A DNA stretch of 64,000 bases from Tritrichomonas musculus (lineage: Eukaryota; Parabasalia; Tritrichomonadida; Tritrichomonadidae): assembly GCA_039105265.1 (NCBI GenBank), contig JAPFFF010000031.1, positions 1,240,001 through 1,304,000 of the forward strand. The letters run 5' to 3'. Of this stretch, positions 34,001-42,774 are shown in pieces. Position numbers and translations under genes: made by a program. Numbering within the stretch: position 1 is the first letter of the stretch; each line of letters starts with the position of its first letter. The notes under the pieces were generated by a model. That model ran no database searches and was not told the origin of the DNA. It was given only the letters and a program-made list of their open reading frames with translations.

Positions 34001-35933
34001 TTTGGTTAAATCACAGTATACAAAAGATTATTTAAATCAACTATTCAATATTATAATATTGATAAGTAAGCATGATTCAGAAAAGTATCAGAGATCTCTT
34101 TTGTATTCTTTTATAGGGAATGAAAGACTTATATTATTTACGCCATGGTTAAGTTCTGTTATTCCATTCTTTCCAGAGTACTTTGGTAATGTTAATATAA
34201 AAAAAGGTGATCCAGACAGTTTAGTACAAATAAAAGTGAGATCATTGGATTTTCCACATGACCTAAATGAGATTGAAATATATACACAATGCACCAATAT
34301 ATCAAGCAACAGTTTTATTACTAATTTAAATATGTGGATTGCAGCGTCAATATTATATGAAAGATTACAAAATAATGAAAGAAATACAAACAATGGTATT
34401 ATATTTATTTCAGATAACTCCCGAGGAATTGAGTGTAAATTTAATCCATTAAAAATTCATGATGATTTTATTAATGAAATGAAAATGGTTGATACATTAT
34501 TACAATCTGATAATATTTCAAATATCATCGAAGAGCTTTTTAGTGATGTTCAGATACGTGATATCAAAAACAGTTCATTCATGCCTATTGTAAATAAAAT
34601 TTGGGGGAGAGATTCACCAATGCCCACGATTCCACCAAGAGTTCTTCTATTACTAATATGTATTGTGCATCGAATCAACTATCTGTACAACAATCGCCTT
34701 CAAAGAATCTCTCGAGATTTATGGTATCAAGTAGAGCATCTCATCGTTTCATTAGAGTTAGCATCTATTGAAAGCATAGCTATTTCAGAAAGTAACACTA
34801 CTTTCTTCACTTTGCATCGTTTTGAAGCTCATCGAATTGCATTTGAAGGATATGGAAAACAGTCTATGTCAATGATTGCTCAAGTAAGTAAAGAGTTTTC
34901 ACGTAATCCAGCTAAATTTAGAAACAAAACTTCAAGTCCGTGGCATATTCGATTCACCAATGAAGAGGCAGCCGATGTAGGCGGTCCATCTCGTGAACTT
35001 TATGCAGAAATATCGATGTCAATTATTGAGCCAACATCTGGTCTCTTCATTATTAGTCCAAATGGAAGAAATAAAGTTGGTTTGGCCAACAGGGAAGTTT
35101 ATATTCCATTCCATGCGAAGCCATCCGATGATAAATTAATCGAATTGACGAAACAAGAAAGGATTGACTGTTATAAAGCAATTGGCGTTTTCATTGGCAT
35201 TGTAATTCGTAAAGGTTACTACCAAGACCTTCCTTTTGCTCCTTTTGTTTGGAATGGAATTGCAGGAACGAAAATCAGCAAGGAAGATGTTTTTGCTGTT
35301 GATGAAGAATTCAAAGAATTCATCATGAAACTTCAAGATGCATCTAATGATGTTGCTTTGTTTGAACAACTGCCTCAACCAATTCTATGGAAATGTGCTG
35401 ATTGGGATGGTTCGATGATTAATATATCAAATCCGATGAAAAGTCAAGCAGTTAGTTTTGATCAAATAAATACTTTCATTTCAAATTGCATCAACGCAAG
35501 AATAGAATCTTTGACCGAAAACATTAATCATATCAAAGATGGATTCTACGAAAACGTTGGATTTGCTAAAAAACCAACAGAAAAAGGATCTCTTTACTCT
35601 CGTTTGGCTCAAGGTCCTTTAGAAATTACAGTTGACCAAATCAAAAGCATAACTGATATTACTCTTTCTCTCAGAGATAACTTTTGGATGGCTGTTGAAA
35701 GAATGAACAATAGGCAAAGATCACTCTTGATAAAGTTCATTACAGGACTACCAAAAATTCCAAATGACAAAAATTTCCGAATAAGTATTCAAATTGGTAT
35801 TGATCCAAGGAAACTGCCAGAAGCAGCAACTTGCTTTAAAACAATGACTCTTCCTCTTTACCCAGATGCAGAAACAACATATAATAAATTGATATATGCT
35901 ATTGAAAATGGTCAAACAATGGAAAATGTATAA
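28065..35933 (+). CDS. Giant HECT-type E3 ubiquitin ligase, 2622 aa
   Basis: The C-terminal domain of about 370 residues is a clear HECT domain, which takes ubiquitin from an E2 onto its cysteine and passes it to substrates. Visible hallmarks are WHIRFTNEEAADVGGPSREL, AIGVFIGIVIRKG, the ITDITLSLRDNF segment, and the terminal LPEAATCFKTMTLPLYP with catalytic Cys at residue 2590. The 2200 residues before it are alpha-rich, with many leucine-rich helices typical of large HECT scaffolds. No RCC1, UBA, WWE or ankyrin module is recognisable. Serine-rich, low-complexity patches occur near 640-740. It is a single uninterrupted frame, likely cytosolic or nuclear, of housekeeping type, and the longest gene here. 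Confidence 0.95.
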   Translation: MSYNREFTIFIEDFLVKFIQLFLGGNDSVNYNLSPSEVQNILMRNPESLDDIDTALEYLIKYNGTSSNDSLAILPNSISFNNLQEKLLKYQYLGENRIKSILNQAIRCESSFIVKPIESISDNYNSETLTLTYTILMAIIRSNLHLKNSTYTNTCENFNQLIDICKSYSLRSNFSPFNINLLHQIDDNNEEFGIFKGIAPGSSQIFQRSIVSNGHFIFILHSDFYLSIFPICIENGGLLSPLICKLKIDSEFNNGSLSFKSNKLVITSSSNQYEFDIDFLINFSSLSIEDQSTEIEPEVKVPVKKQTYFVTDGVVNVSVKEIKNQMIAAVIKISNEKVVSTVCLHKKDDDESLYEAYPFESIDDLFSWPAETNGLVLSFYIRTSPNEILVRQFSLIDGSHLNDETIETNISLSSISYDSINQIHHLAISDNYQLIVYSLSGRFDCSINPFVFGFVIPNLEPKRRFFFQAKDNFMNDERELIHLMSSILLSSIFFKIDIQTFLINERENIFVFPLFIVEIIESMSSSSKSADKEIVMNNIRLATIQILSMMLIINIRHQIYLIKDEKRNDQEYNEKFQSTFINLFSKLIEIKEEYSTSIIYFIFLNLFDLIDLNDDYLAILEGLLISSSSVQAKYIIHVLFENPEKVSLLSITSSNNVFNKYIINNNPLSNTHLNIISFLLCYQRCVINQLNISMKKEHFSTASLITDIKYNDCKTDNESLNNFAEYANFLVNQFSSSISLSSSFEEFQESVIFCLFDNFLSLTCGLYKYHEVAQIIAPLFFVLQNAIKIFFEKKNVFISDNQNAQDILIKMILSFGALTGTLIKGGNFSLFDEKYKWIIRPNMNLITQPDLLNDLDNPFLSLETLSDLNVQQFLSPKSDKSVNGRDILNDIYKKWNFNMNKNLNQSLRDLDQLFFAAELHHLNLFEDAKNRNINKLRPALQQMMRVRNSARAILRSDNPKINVPILNDTDFPNEEKRKKSEMESLYSPFDLIVIKCKMLLKLISKFDSDNISNAPKLLADFVLSNDQPSTLINYIFNQRNRLRLTNIGFSLIEASYSLKIDDLFINAIDTSLSISVDNFDGLSAIIRYDNEHKSEQFLFNFLSRALGNLEYPYLVQITGKLLKSEVLSDEMVEKLIEPYIDNITMNYKLFSLFYYKLHSLSDFLNSKFLFLDSKTGEKVPFNSLSLDDYDKITSNVWYLISKVPNKSPKIQSNILDFYLKSNFSVELNNLDALFYLSKCIESFYDTKDESFPLENVKKDFILLFNSLTKSLKMNDNYERANEIVAFFRRILSYNNEYSKILIEIFHSNKDEESMCSIFAILGGFIDILQLYSHVTFRIDREVIKHGVLLGKNKVVELPIKEESVPIQTSCIYPESQFPFKYSLFPDFKFVSSFFDSAMKNLTSPFTVLYLKSLTYYIREDNDFLNYLSKENLELLIQKLSPLMNPFDAIKDTERIISVLLSKKKTETFKDTLFSVMSSDDLNRTTYLSPVITKLSKYTVVVETTEQFKGYFGFISEGPLQNNFRYTFIDTRLNEVIPNYLNKTKGRMVYLPNNTIRFTIDFYNSLIEVQGKSETSSFPIVATTNNFHMLRIFISVINPCKVNSIKVTNNNAIVANSPGLYSKDYNPSFELFHQRGKLKQLIDFRRSVSSCPDYKVFLASNYQVPYDCYLTFNNLHYPPIYETINSQNILYNFKQADTISVDLINSIFMHVKMHLITQISTLIMMKLVNLGFGQMLYRFDSSLLIRLFSYLQIPLEPFDNEKLIQKEFPFNFDKSILNDDGLNLPIQQFDNLENEMKKCLQKIPNINSDIKNAMKDYIDDLRNDTCLQTLRNPNLNIEYYHLDGSMFTHYFTNLSNIQSMIISAPFLYQFNAVNLLQVDDSFPAVINLESAVNGEYQATLNVYDLNKYKLSASFLKINKESNHWVFGTSFEILLMLKEYFLLYKDILFVRHILLDLIIANSPFILAYVQKILLDFSRKNLLVKSQYTKDYLNQLFNIIILISKHDSEKYQRSLLYSFIGNERLILFTPWLSSVIPFFPEYFGNVNIKKGDPDSLVQIKVRSLDFPHDLNEIEIYTQCTNISSNSFITNLNMWIAASILYERLQNNERNTNNGIIFISDNSRGIECKFNPLKIHDDFINEMKMVDTLLQSDNISNIIEELFSDVQIRDIKNSSFMPIVNKIWGRDSPMPTIPPRVLLLLICIVHRINYLYNNRLQRISRDLWYQVEHLIVSLELASIESIAISESNTTFFTLHRFEAHRIAFEGYGKQSMSMIAQVSKEFSRNPAKFRNKTSSPWHIRFTNEEAADVGGPSRELYAEISMSIIEPTSGLFIISPNGRNKVGLANREVYIPFHAKPSDDKLIELTKQERIDCYKAIGVFIGIVIRKGYYQDLPFAPFVWNGIAGTKISKEDVFAVDEEFKEFIMKLQDASNDVALFEQLPQPILWKCADWDGSMINISNPMKSQAVSFDQINTFISNCINARIESLTENINHIKDGFYENVGFAKKPTEKGSLYSRLAQGPLEITVDQIKSITDITLSLRDNFWMAVERMNNRQRSLLIKFITGLPKIPNDKNFRISIQIGIDPRKLPEAATCFKTMTLPLYPDAETTYNKLIYAIENGQTMENV

Positions 35934-36405
35934 CTTTTCGTTAATAAACAGCAAATTTTTTTTATTTTATATCTGTTTATAAAAAATGATTCAAAAATTA
36001 GAAATATGAACTCAAAAAAGTATATTTATATTTAATTAAAAAAAATCTGAAAAATTAGTGAATTAAATAGTTAAATTTAAAGAGAAATTGTGTAATGACA
36101 AGATAAAGATTCAAAATATTAAATCATTATAACTATCATAAAATATATAGTATTTAAAAAAAGTTATATCATTTATTCTTTGTTTTACAACTTTTTGAAT
36201 GTTTTCATAACTCAAAAAGTTGAAACTAGAGAAGAATATTCAAGTGCAAAATTGGTTCTTGAACTTTTTCAATGAATAAACTATTCAAAAAATAGAATAA
36301 TCAACTATGCCCTTAAATTCAATAAAAAAAACATAATATTGTTAGCTATTTCATTATTACAAAATATTTTTGTAAATTGAGGAAAAGTTAAGGTATCAAT
36401 TGAAA
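35934..36405. other. Spacer between convergent HECT and MFS genes
   Basis: AT-rich and non-coding. It contains TAAA tracts shortly after both stops, which fit the simple UAAA-type poly(A) signals known in trichomonads. No gene is seen. Confidence 0.5.
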
Positions 36406-37875
36406 TTATTTTTGGGATGAAATTGATGAAATATCTGGTGTTTTTTCATAGCCAGTCATGTATGCATGGCCTTTTGGATCTCTTGCAAACACGAGGAATA
36501 TTAAGCTTAGAAATATTGCTGCAATGGCAATCACCCAAATTCCGTAAATGTATCCAATACTTTTAAAAACTTCAGGAAAACCAGGAACGTATCCAAAATG
36601 GTCCAAAATCAACCCAGTGAACGGCATGAAAGCTGTAGAAGAAACGAAAGAGAATCCATTCAGCCAACCGCCAACAGTTGCAGCAGCTTCAGGATGAAAA
36701 TACTCAGTGCACATTGGATAGTACAAAACCCAAGAATACGAAGTCATTGAGAAAAGGAAAAACAACAACGAAATCGACCAAAAATTCAATGTAATATCGG
36801 TATTAAAAAAGAAATTCTCAGCAGTTTCTTTCGTGTTGTCTCTTGAAAAAACAACAAATGGAACCAATAACAGCATTGAAATAACAGTCAGAATAAATGT
36901 TGCCCATTTTTTCGATGGAAAAACGTCAGCCAGAAAAGGAAGAATGAACGAGCCAACACTCGATCCTATTGTCATAAATAAAAGTGCCGATCCAGCTTTA
37001 ACTTTTTTGAATCCAAACACATCCATCAAATATTTGCATCCCCAGCTACCAGTCAAACTGCCAGTTCCTCCTCCTCCGAAGAATGCATAAAGAGCAACAA
37101 GCCAAAAAGAAGGATATGACAAAACCGTTTTAAAAATCGAAATCATTTTATTCCATTTTTCAGAATTTGTTGTTTTCGATGGATCATTCGCTAACGATTC
37201 GTTAACAGGAAGATAGCCAAGAGTAACCGGATTTCCTCTTACAAACAGCAACGTCAGAATCCCAAAAACTCCGGATGATATTGACATTATGTAAAAGCAC
37301 CATCTCCAGCCAATTTTTTCAGAAAGTAAAGCAAGCGGTGCCTGTGCGAGTAAAGTTCCCATTCCAGCAATGAACTGGTACAATCCGGCAACTTTAGCAT
37401 AGTGTTCTAATTTAAACCAATTCATCGTCGTTCGGTTGGCAGAACAGTAAACAGATCCAGATCCGACACCGACGATAAATCGACCAATGCAGCCAACAAT
37501 TAAACTGTTGCTGGCTCCACAAATGACGCCGCCAATTGAGCTAAAAAGCATGCTGACGCCCAGTAAGTATGAAGGCTCAATTACATCAGACAAAAGACCT
37601 GCAAATGGCTGAAGAATTGAACATGAGTAATAAAAAATCGATGAGAATAGACCAAGTTGTGGAGGTTTGCATCCATAAGAACGTGCTACATCATCGCCAA
37701 GAACATTGGTTGAAGCCCTCTGAAAAAATACTAATAAATCGCAAATAACGATAATAATGAATATTGCAATTCGTTTGATTTTAAAACTAATGGTATCAAT
37801 TGGTTTTAATTTTGTCGCTTTATATGATGATGAAGTCCCTCCTAATAGAGAAGCTGTTGAATCTAATTCATTCAT
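36406..37875 (-). CDS. Major facilitator superfamily transporter, 489 aa
   Basis: Twelve hydrophobic segments in the 6+6 arrangement of MFS secondary carriers. An N-terminal cytosolic tail of about 30 residues (MNELDSTASLLGG) is followed by helix 1 (IAIFIIIVICDLLVFF). The usual motif after helix 2 is degenerate (GLLSDVIEPSYLLG). GRFIVGVGSGSVYCSANRTT in helices 4-5, GWRWCFYIMSISSGVFGIL in helix 6, a hydrophilic central loop at about 225-260, and GGWLNGFSFVSSTAFMPF in the C-terminal half are characteristic. The overall look is near organophosphate or organic-anion MFS carriers, but the substrate cannot be called. GC is higher than in its neighbours, suggesting good expression. It is convergent with the HECT gene. 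Confidence 0.92.
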   Translation of the reverse strand: MNELDSTASLLGGTSSSYKATKLKPIDTISFKIKRIAIFIIIVICDLLVFFQRASTNVLGDDVARSYGCKPPQLGLFSSIFYYSCSILQPFAGLLSDVIEPSYLLGVSMLFSSIGGVICGASNSLIVGCIGRFIVGVGSGSVYCSANRTTMNWFKLEHYAKVAGLYQFIAGMGTLLAQAPLALLSEKIGWRWCFYIMSISSGVFGILTLLFVRGNPVTLGYLPVNESLANDPSKTTNSEKWNKMISIFKTVLSYPSFWLVALYAFFGGGGTGSLTGSWGCKYLMDVFGFKKVKAGSALLFMTIGSSVGSFILPFLADVFPSKKWATFILTVISMLLLVPFVVFSRDNTKETAENFFFNTDITLNFWSISLLFFLFSMTSYSWVLYYPMCTEYFHPEAAATVGGWLNGFSFVSSTAFMPFTGLILDHFGYVPGFPEVFKSIGYIYGIWVIAIAAIFLSLIFLVFARDPKGHAYMTGYEKTPDISSISSQK

Positions 37876-37893
37876 TGAAAACTATAGTTTTAA

Positions 37894-37904
37894 TTCAAAA
37901 AGTT
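37894..37904 (-). promoter_or_regulatory. AACTTTTTGAA box upstream of the MFS gene
   Basis: On the minus strand AACTTTTTGAA ends 18 nt before the ATG. It matches the HECT upstream box in sequence and nearly in spacing, although the genes are unrelated. Confidence 0.45.
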
Positions 37905-38532
37905 ATTAATATTTTTTCTTAAAAAACATTTTTTTATATTGTGCAGGTAATGTTATTTTTAATATTTTTTGAGAAATAAAAATCATATAACATATATTAA
38001 TATAAAATTCTTTGAATTAGTTTTTTAAATGAATTAAATAATATTTTTTCATTTATTTTATTATTAAGCAAAAATTATTAGGAGATAATGTTTAGGTATA
38101 TGAACTTATTTCAAAAAAACAGAAAAAAGTTATGAAATATACTGTAAACAATTTATTTAAAAATTCTATCCTTTGATCCTTAAGTGAATTAAAATTAAAT
38201 TAAAACATAGGGTAAAAAAGCATCTAAATTGATGAAATCAATACTTTATTTGATTATCTTTTTAATACGAAATCAAAGGGATTTCGATTATTTTGAGATA
38301 AAATAAAGTAGAGAGATTTCAATGATTTTTGACCAAATAATATCAGAATATTTTCTTCAAATACCAAAGGCGATATCCTAATAATTACCAAATAAAATTA
38401 AAAATAAATTTAGAAATTAAAAAAAACATATATAAATTATAAAAAAAAAGAAAAATAAAAAATGAATATCAAAAATATTGACTAAAAATTAAAATAAACG
38501 TGCAGATTGAATTAGTCAGTGGGGTTTGAAGA
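37905..38532. other. Intergenic region before the BTB-like/BspA/Sel1 gene
   Basis: Non-coding AT-rich DNA, divergent promoters. AAATAAACGT occurs about 40 nt upstream of the next ATG. A related AAATAAACGT lies about 20 nt upstream of the gene at 60132. Confidence 0.4.
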
Positions 38533-41500
38533 ATGAAAACTGTGAATTTTTATCATCAAAATTTTAAATATCAGATTAAACGTAATATACTTGATAAGCA
38601 CACACAATATTTTGCAAAGAAAAGTGTTGATTTTGTTAATGTTCAACTTGTTGACGAATTCAATATATTTTACCAAATAATCTCTGAGAAAACTTTAAAT
38701 CAGTTTGTTCGCTACTTTGAGAAAGGTCAAATTACTCTCGATTATAATAACATTTATCCAATTCAATACTTATCGAACAAATTAGAAGTTACTGCCCTAG
38801 TCACAAAAGTTAACAATTACCTTAAAAAGGAATACAAAGGTTTAATCGGTAATATTTTACAAAAAATAGAAGAAAAAGACTACACATTAAATTCATATGA
38901 AGAATCGATTCTTTCTTTTCACATAATAGAATATATTGATGATGACAAATTACTATCTCTCTCAATATCGTGTTTATATCGTATTTTAAGCAAATATCAG
39001 CAACAAAAAAACCAAAACGAAAAACCAATTGAAGAATCGACAAACGAATGCGAATTTAATAAATCAAAGAGGTCAGTAAAGAAAACTTCCAGTAAGAGAA
39101 AATTTAAAAGTTGGACGAAAAAAGGAATTAAGCCTAAAAGTAAAAAGATTTGTACTAAAGAAGATGAAGAAGATGATGATTCCGAAATTGAACAAAAAGA
39201 TAAAAATGAAGAAGAGATTAAAATCATCAACTTTTTGATTAAAATTTTAAAGGAAAAAGGCAGAGGATCATCGGTTTTATTAAATGCTATTTCAATTAGC
39301 ACATTTTCGAATCAATATTTAATTGAAAAACTTTATGAATCAGAAAACGATATCCAAATTGATTTAAATATAATTGGCAATCAAATGATAAAATATTCGT
39401 ACGAGCAAAATCGAGAAAACAGAGTTAATAAAGAAGATTTTAAGCAGCAAATGGACAAAATGAAAAATGAATATGAAAAAAAAATCACTGAAATTGAAGA
39501 AAATCAAACCAAGTTCAAGGAAGAAATAAATAAGCAATTTGAATCCTTTAAAGCAATGATGAATAACATGCAACAAGAGATGAAACAAAATCAAATGAAA
39601 TCAGACGAGCAAAGAACTGAAATTAAAAAGAGTATTGAAACAGAAAAATCAAAGAACTTTATTATTATGCACAATATAAAAAATGAAAACAAGCCTGGAA
39701 TTAACAAAATATTTGATCTTTTATCGTTTATGTCAAACGAAAATCTCAAGATAAAAGAGCCGATCAACATTGACGAATCAATTTTCATTCCAAATAAATC
39801 ATCCAATCTAAAAGAAATCATTTTACGGCAAGAACAGATCAATAAAGATATCACTTGTATTGGAATCCATTCAAAAGCAACAGAATTGTTGTTTTCACCT
39901 GACTCTTTTGATTTGAATAAAATTAATTCTCTTATGAAAGGTGCAATGCAGTTATTATTTGAAATTCAAAATTCAGCAAATAATTTTGACAAAATTTTTG
40001 CCAATCTTTGTAATGCTAAACTTAATGCATCACAAAATGGCAATGAAATTCTGATTAAACTCATATTAGACTCTAATGATGTCGATAATATAGCCAACAC
40101 CACTTTAATTAAAGTTGTTGATTATGTCGAAATCAAAGACAATATTTCGACGATCAAAGAAAACATGTTTAAAGGATCTTCTTCATTACTTGAAATTACA
40201 ATTCCATCGTCAGTAATATCACTTGAAAATGGCTGTTTTTCAGGATGTTCATCTCTAGAAGAAATTGATATTCCGTCATCGATCACTAAAATAGGAAATA
40301 ATGCATTTGAAGGATGCTCATCATTGACAGAAATTACAATTCCAGAATCAGTAAAAACGATTGAAAATGGCTGTTTTTCAGGATGTTCATCTCTAGAAGA
40401 AATTGATATTCCGTCATCGATCACTAAAATAGGCAACAATGCATTTGAAGGATGCTCATCATTGACAGAAATTACAATTCCAGAATCAGTAAAAACGATT
40501 GAAAGTGGCTGTTTTTCAGGATGTTCATCTCTAGAAGAAGTTGATTTTCCGTCATCGATCACTAAAATAGGAAACAATGCATTTGAAGGATGCTCATCGC
40601 TGACAGAAGTTACAATTCCAGAATCAGTAAAATCAATTGAAAGTGATTGTTTTTCAGGATGCTCATCCCTAACAAAAGTTGTTGTTCCATCATCGATCAT
40701 AGAAATAAGCAGCAATGCATTTAAAGGATGTACATTACTGAAACAAATTGTAGTATCTTCATATGCGCAATCAAATAAAATGATATGTTTTTCAGGATGT
40801 TCATCTCTAGCAAAGATTGCAGTTCCACCATCAATCATAGAAATCAGTGACAAAGCATTTGAAGGATGCTCCTCATTGATAGAGGTTACAATTCCATCAT
40901 CAGTAGAATCACTTAAAGACAGCTGCTTCGCAGGTTGTTCATTACTGAAAGAAATAACGATTCCTTCATCAGTCTATGAAATCGGAGATCATTCATTCGA
41001 TGGATGTTCAAATTTGGAAACAATCACGATTTCATCAAATGTGAAAACAATTGGATGTTCATCTTTTAAAGATTGCAAATCGCTAACTGAAATCTCACTT
41101 CCAAAATCAGTTAAATCAATCGGATGTGTAATTTTCAAAGGATGTATATCACTCGTTAAATTATCGATTCAACAACCAGTTGAAACAATCCCAGCTTTCG
41201 CCTTTTCAGGATGCACCAATCTGAGTGAAATTAGTATTCCTACATCAGTAGCTTTTATTGGTGAAGGAGCTTTTTCGAAATGTTCTTCCCTTAAGTACAT
41301 CTTCATTCCATCGTCATCCGTCAAAATACAGCCCAATTCATTTGAATTCTGCGATTCACTTGTGTTTATCGGTCTAACAAACGCCACACTGGCCAAAGGA
41401 ATCAAAACACAGGCCAAAATTTTAATCTGTGATGACGAATCATCAGCATTTTATGAATATGGCAAACTTTTCAGAGAAGGTGATGGTGTTCCAGTTAACA

Positions 41501-42015
41501 AATCAGAAGAGATCAAGTATTATGAAATGGCCATTGACAAAGGAAATGACGAAGCAATGATTGAGTATGCTAATATGTTAGAAGATGGTAATGGTGTTCC
41601 AGTTAACAAGGAAGAAGCCATTAAATACTATAAAATGGCCATTGACAAAGGAAATGACAAAGCAATGAATAGGTATGCCAATATATTAGCAAATGGTGAT
41701 AGTGTTAACAAATCAAAAGCAATAAAATATTACAAAATGGCCATCAATAAAGGAAACGATTACGCAATGAATAATTATGCTTGGATGTTAGAGAATGGCG
41801 ATGGTGTTCCAGAAAACAAATCAGAAGCTGTAAAGTATTACAAACTTTCAGCAGAAAAAGGAAACGAAGATGCAATGTATAATTATGCTCGGATGTTAGA
41901 GAATGGCGATGGTGTTCCAGAAAACAAATCAGAAGCTGTAAAATATTACAAACTTTCTGCAGAAAAAGGAAATGAAGATGCAATTGATCGGTTAACAGCC
42001 TTAAATCAGATTTAA
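38533..42015 (+). CDS. BTB-like / coiled-coil / BspA LRR / Sel1 multidomain protein, 1160 aa
   Basis: Residues 1 to about 150 resemble the BTB-like N-terminal module of trichomonad repeat proteins (FVNVQLVDEFNIFYQIISEK). Residues of about 175-210 form a strongly basic stretch (KRSVKKTSSKRKFKSWTKKG), then an acidic run, compatible with a nuclear signal. Residues of about 302-375 are a coiled coil (DFKQQMDKMKNEYEKKITEI). Residues of about 549-956 are LRR_5 repeats, several nearly identical at the DNA level. Residues of about 970-1155 are five or six Sel1-like repeats (YNYARMLENGDGVPENKSEA). LRR_5 and Sel1 in one chain is unusual, and both are protein-binding scaffolds. The basic region and coiled coil suggest an intracellular, oligomeric adaptor, unlike a surface BspA protein. 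Start is ATG 38533; no membrane segment. Confidence 0.88.
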   Translation: MKTVNFYHQNFKYQIKRNILDKHTQYFAKKSVDFVNVQLVDEFNIFYQIISEKTLNQFVRYFEKGQITLDYNNIYPIQYLSNKLEVTALVTKVNNYLKKEYKGLIGNILQKIEEKDYTLNSYEESILSFHIIEYIDDDKLLSLSISCLYRILSKYQQQKNQNEKPIEESTNECEFNKSKRSVKKTSSKRKFKSWTKKGIKPKSKKICTKEDEEDDDSEIEQKDKNEEEIKIINFLIKILKEKGRGSSVLLNAISISTFSNQYLIEKLYESENDIQIDLNIIGNQMIKYSYEQNRENRVNKEDFKQQMDKMKNEYEKKITEIEENQTKFKEEINKQFESFKAMMNNMQQEMKQNQMKSDEQRTEIKKSIETEKSKNFIIMHNIKNENKPGINKIFDLLSFMSNENLKIKEPINIDESIFIPNKSSNLKEIILRQEQINKDITCIGIHSKATELLFSPDSFDLNKINSLMKGAMQLLFEIQNSANNFDKIFANLCNAKLNASQNGNEILIKLILDSNDVDNIANTTLIKVVDYVEIKDNISTIKENMFKGSSSLLEITIPSSVISLENGCFSGCSSLEEIDIPSSITKIGNNAFEGCSSLTEITIPESVKTIENGCFSGCSSLEEIDIPSSITKIGNNAFEGCSSLTEITIPESVKTIESGCFSGCSSLEEVDFPSSITKIGNNAFEGCSSLTEVTIPESVKSIESDCFSGCSSLTKVVVPSSIIEISSNAFKGCTLLKQIVVSSYAQSNKMICFSGCSSLAKIAVPPSIIEISDKAFEGCSSLIEVTIPSSVESLKDSCFAGCSLLKEITIPSSVYEIGDHSFDGCSNLETITISSNVKTIGCSSFKDCKSLTEISLPKSVKSIGCVIFKGCISLVKLSIQQPVETIPAFAFSGCTNLSEISIPTSVAFIGEGAFSKCSSLKYIFIPSSSVKIQPNSFEFCDSLVFIGLTNATLAKGIKTQAKILICDDESSAFYEYGKLFREGDGVPVNKSEEIKYYEMAIDKGNDEAMIEYANMLEDGNGVPVNKEEAIKYYKMAIDKGNDKAMNRYANILANGDSVNKSKAIKYYKMAINKGNDYAMNNYAWMLENGDGVPENKSEAVKYYKLSAEKGNEDAMYNYARMLENGDGVPENKSEAVKYYKLSAEKGNEDAIDRLTALNQI
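40231..40782 (+). repeat. 138-bp intragenic tandem repeat, 4 units
   Basis: Units starting at 40231, 40369, 40507 and 40645 are each 138 bp, i.e. 46 codons or two LRR_5 repeats. The first two are almost identical, the third differs slightly and the fourth more. The length is a multiple of three, so expansion or contraction keeps the frame. A similar 108-bp repetition is seen in the Sel1 part near 41790-41990. Confidence 0.85.
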
Positions 42016-42312
42016 TATTAAATTGATTGAAAAAAACTTTCACATTTATTACAAGATAAAGATTGATTTATGCTTTATATAGCTGATTATTTAATATAAA
42101 TAATATAAAATTAAATTAACATTTTCGAGACAAAAATAAAAATACCAAAATTTAAAGTTACATAACATTTTGTATAGAGAATTATTTATAAATCTTCTAA
42201 TTTATAATATAACTATATTAGTATTTATTAAAACAAATAATACTAATTAAATAATATGAATTTTCTTTGCTTGAGAGAACTACTGTCTTAAATTGAGATA
42301 AATCTTCCAAAA
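42016..42312. other. 3' spacer of the BTB-like/BspA/Sel1 gene
   Basis: AT-rich and non-coding; no gene seen. Confidence 0.5.
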
Positions 42313-42540
42313 TTTTTAATATATAAAAAAGTTGTACTTTTCAGACAAAATGCTCTCAATTTTTTTTCAATCATTTCTATTCGATTCGAAATCTTTTTTT
42401 TATGATAAAAAAAGAGTTGATTTTTTTATGATTTAATTCCAAAAAACAAGTCAAAATAAGTTCATATATGAATATTATAATAAATAAGATTGAGAGGATT
42501 TTGTCCGAAAAGTGTAAAGTTTCTCAATATATCAAAAATT
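42313..42540. mobile_element. MITE-like TIR element, copy 2 (inverted relative to copy 1)
   Basis: About 228 bp with imperfect terminal inverted repeats of nearly 50 bp. The cores are ACTTTTCAGACAAAATGCTC on the left and, read from the right, ACTTTTCGGACAAAATCCTC. The interior matches copy 1 at 138-342 in reverse orientation. It is non-coding and lies between two convergent genes. No clear target duplication is visible because the flanks are simple AT sequence. Confidence 0.7.
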
Positions 42541-42774
42541 AATATAAATAGATAGAGTTGTGATATCTCAATAATGTAAAATAATGTTTGATGTATAAGA
42601 ACATTAAAACATATTTTAAATTCTAAAAATACATTCAAAAGAATCATCAAAAATTTTTTGAATGGTTTATTTGTATAGAATTTTTGGTTGAATTACCCTA
42701 AATATATCAGTCAAATGAAAGAGATGATAATGAGTATGATTATTATATATCAATAGAAAGATCCTGCATTATAA

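Noticed and set aside
40122-40853. 243-codon open frame opposite the LRR repeats of the gene at 38533
   Set aside because: It is periodic with the 138-bp repeat and is the complement of GCSSL-type codons, so it is an antisense artefact.
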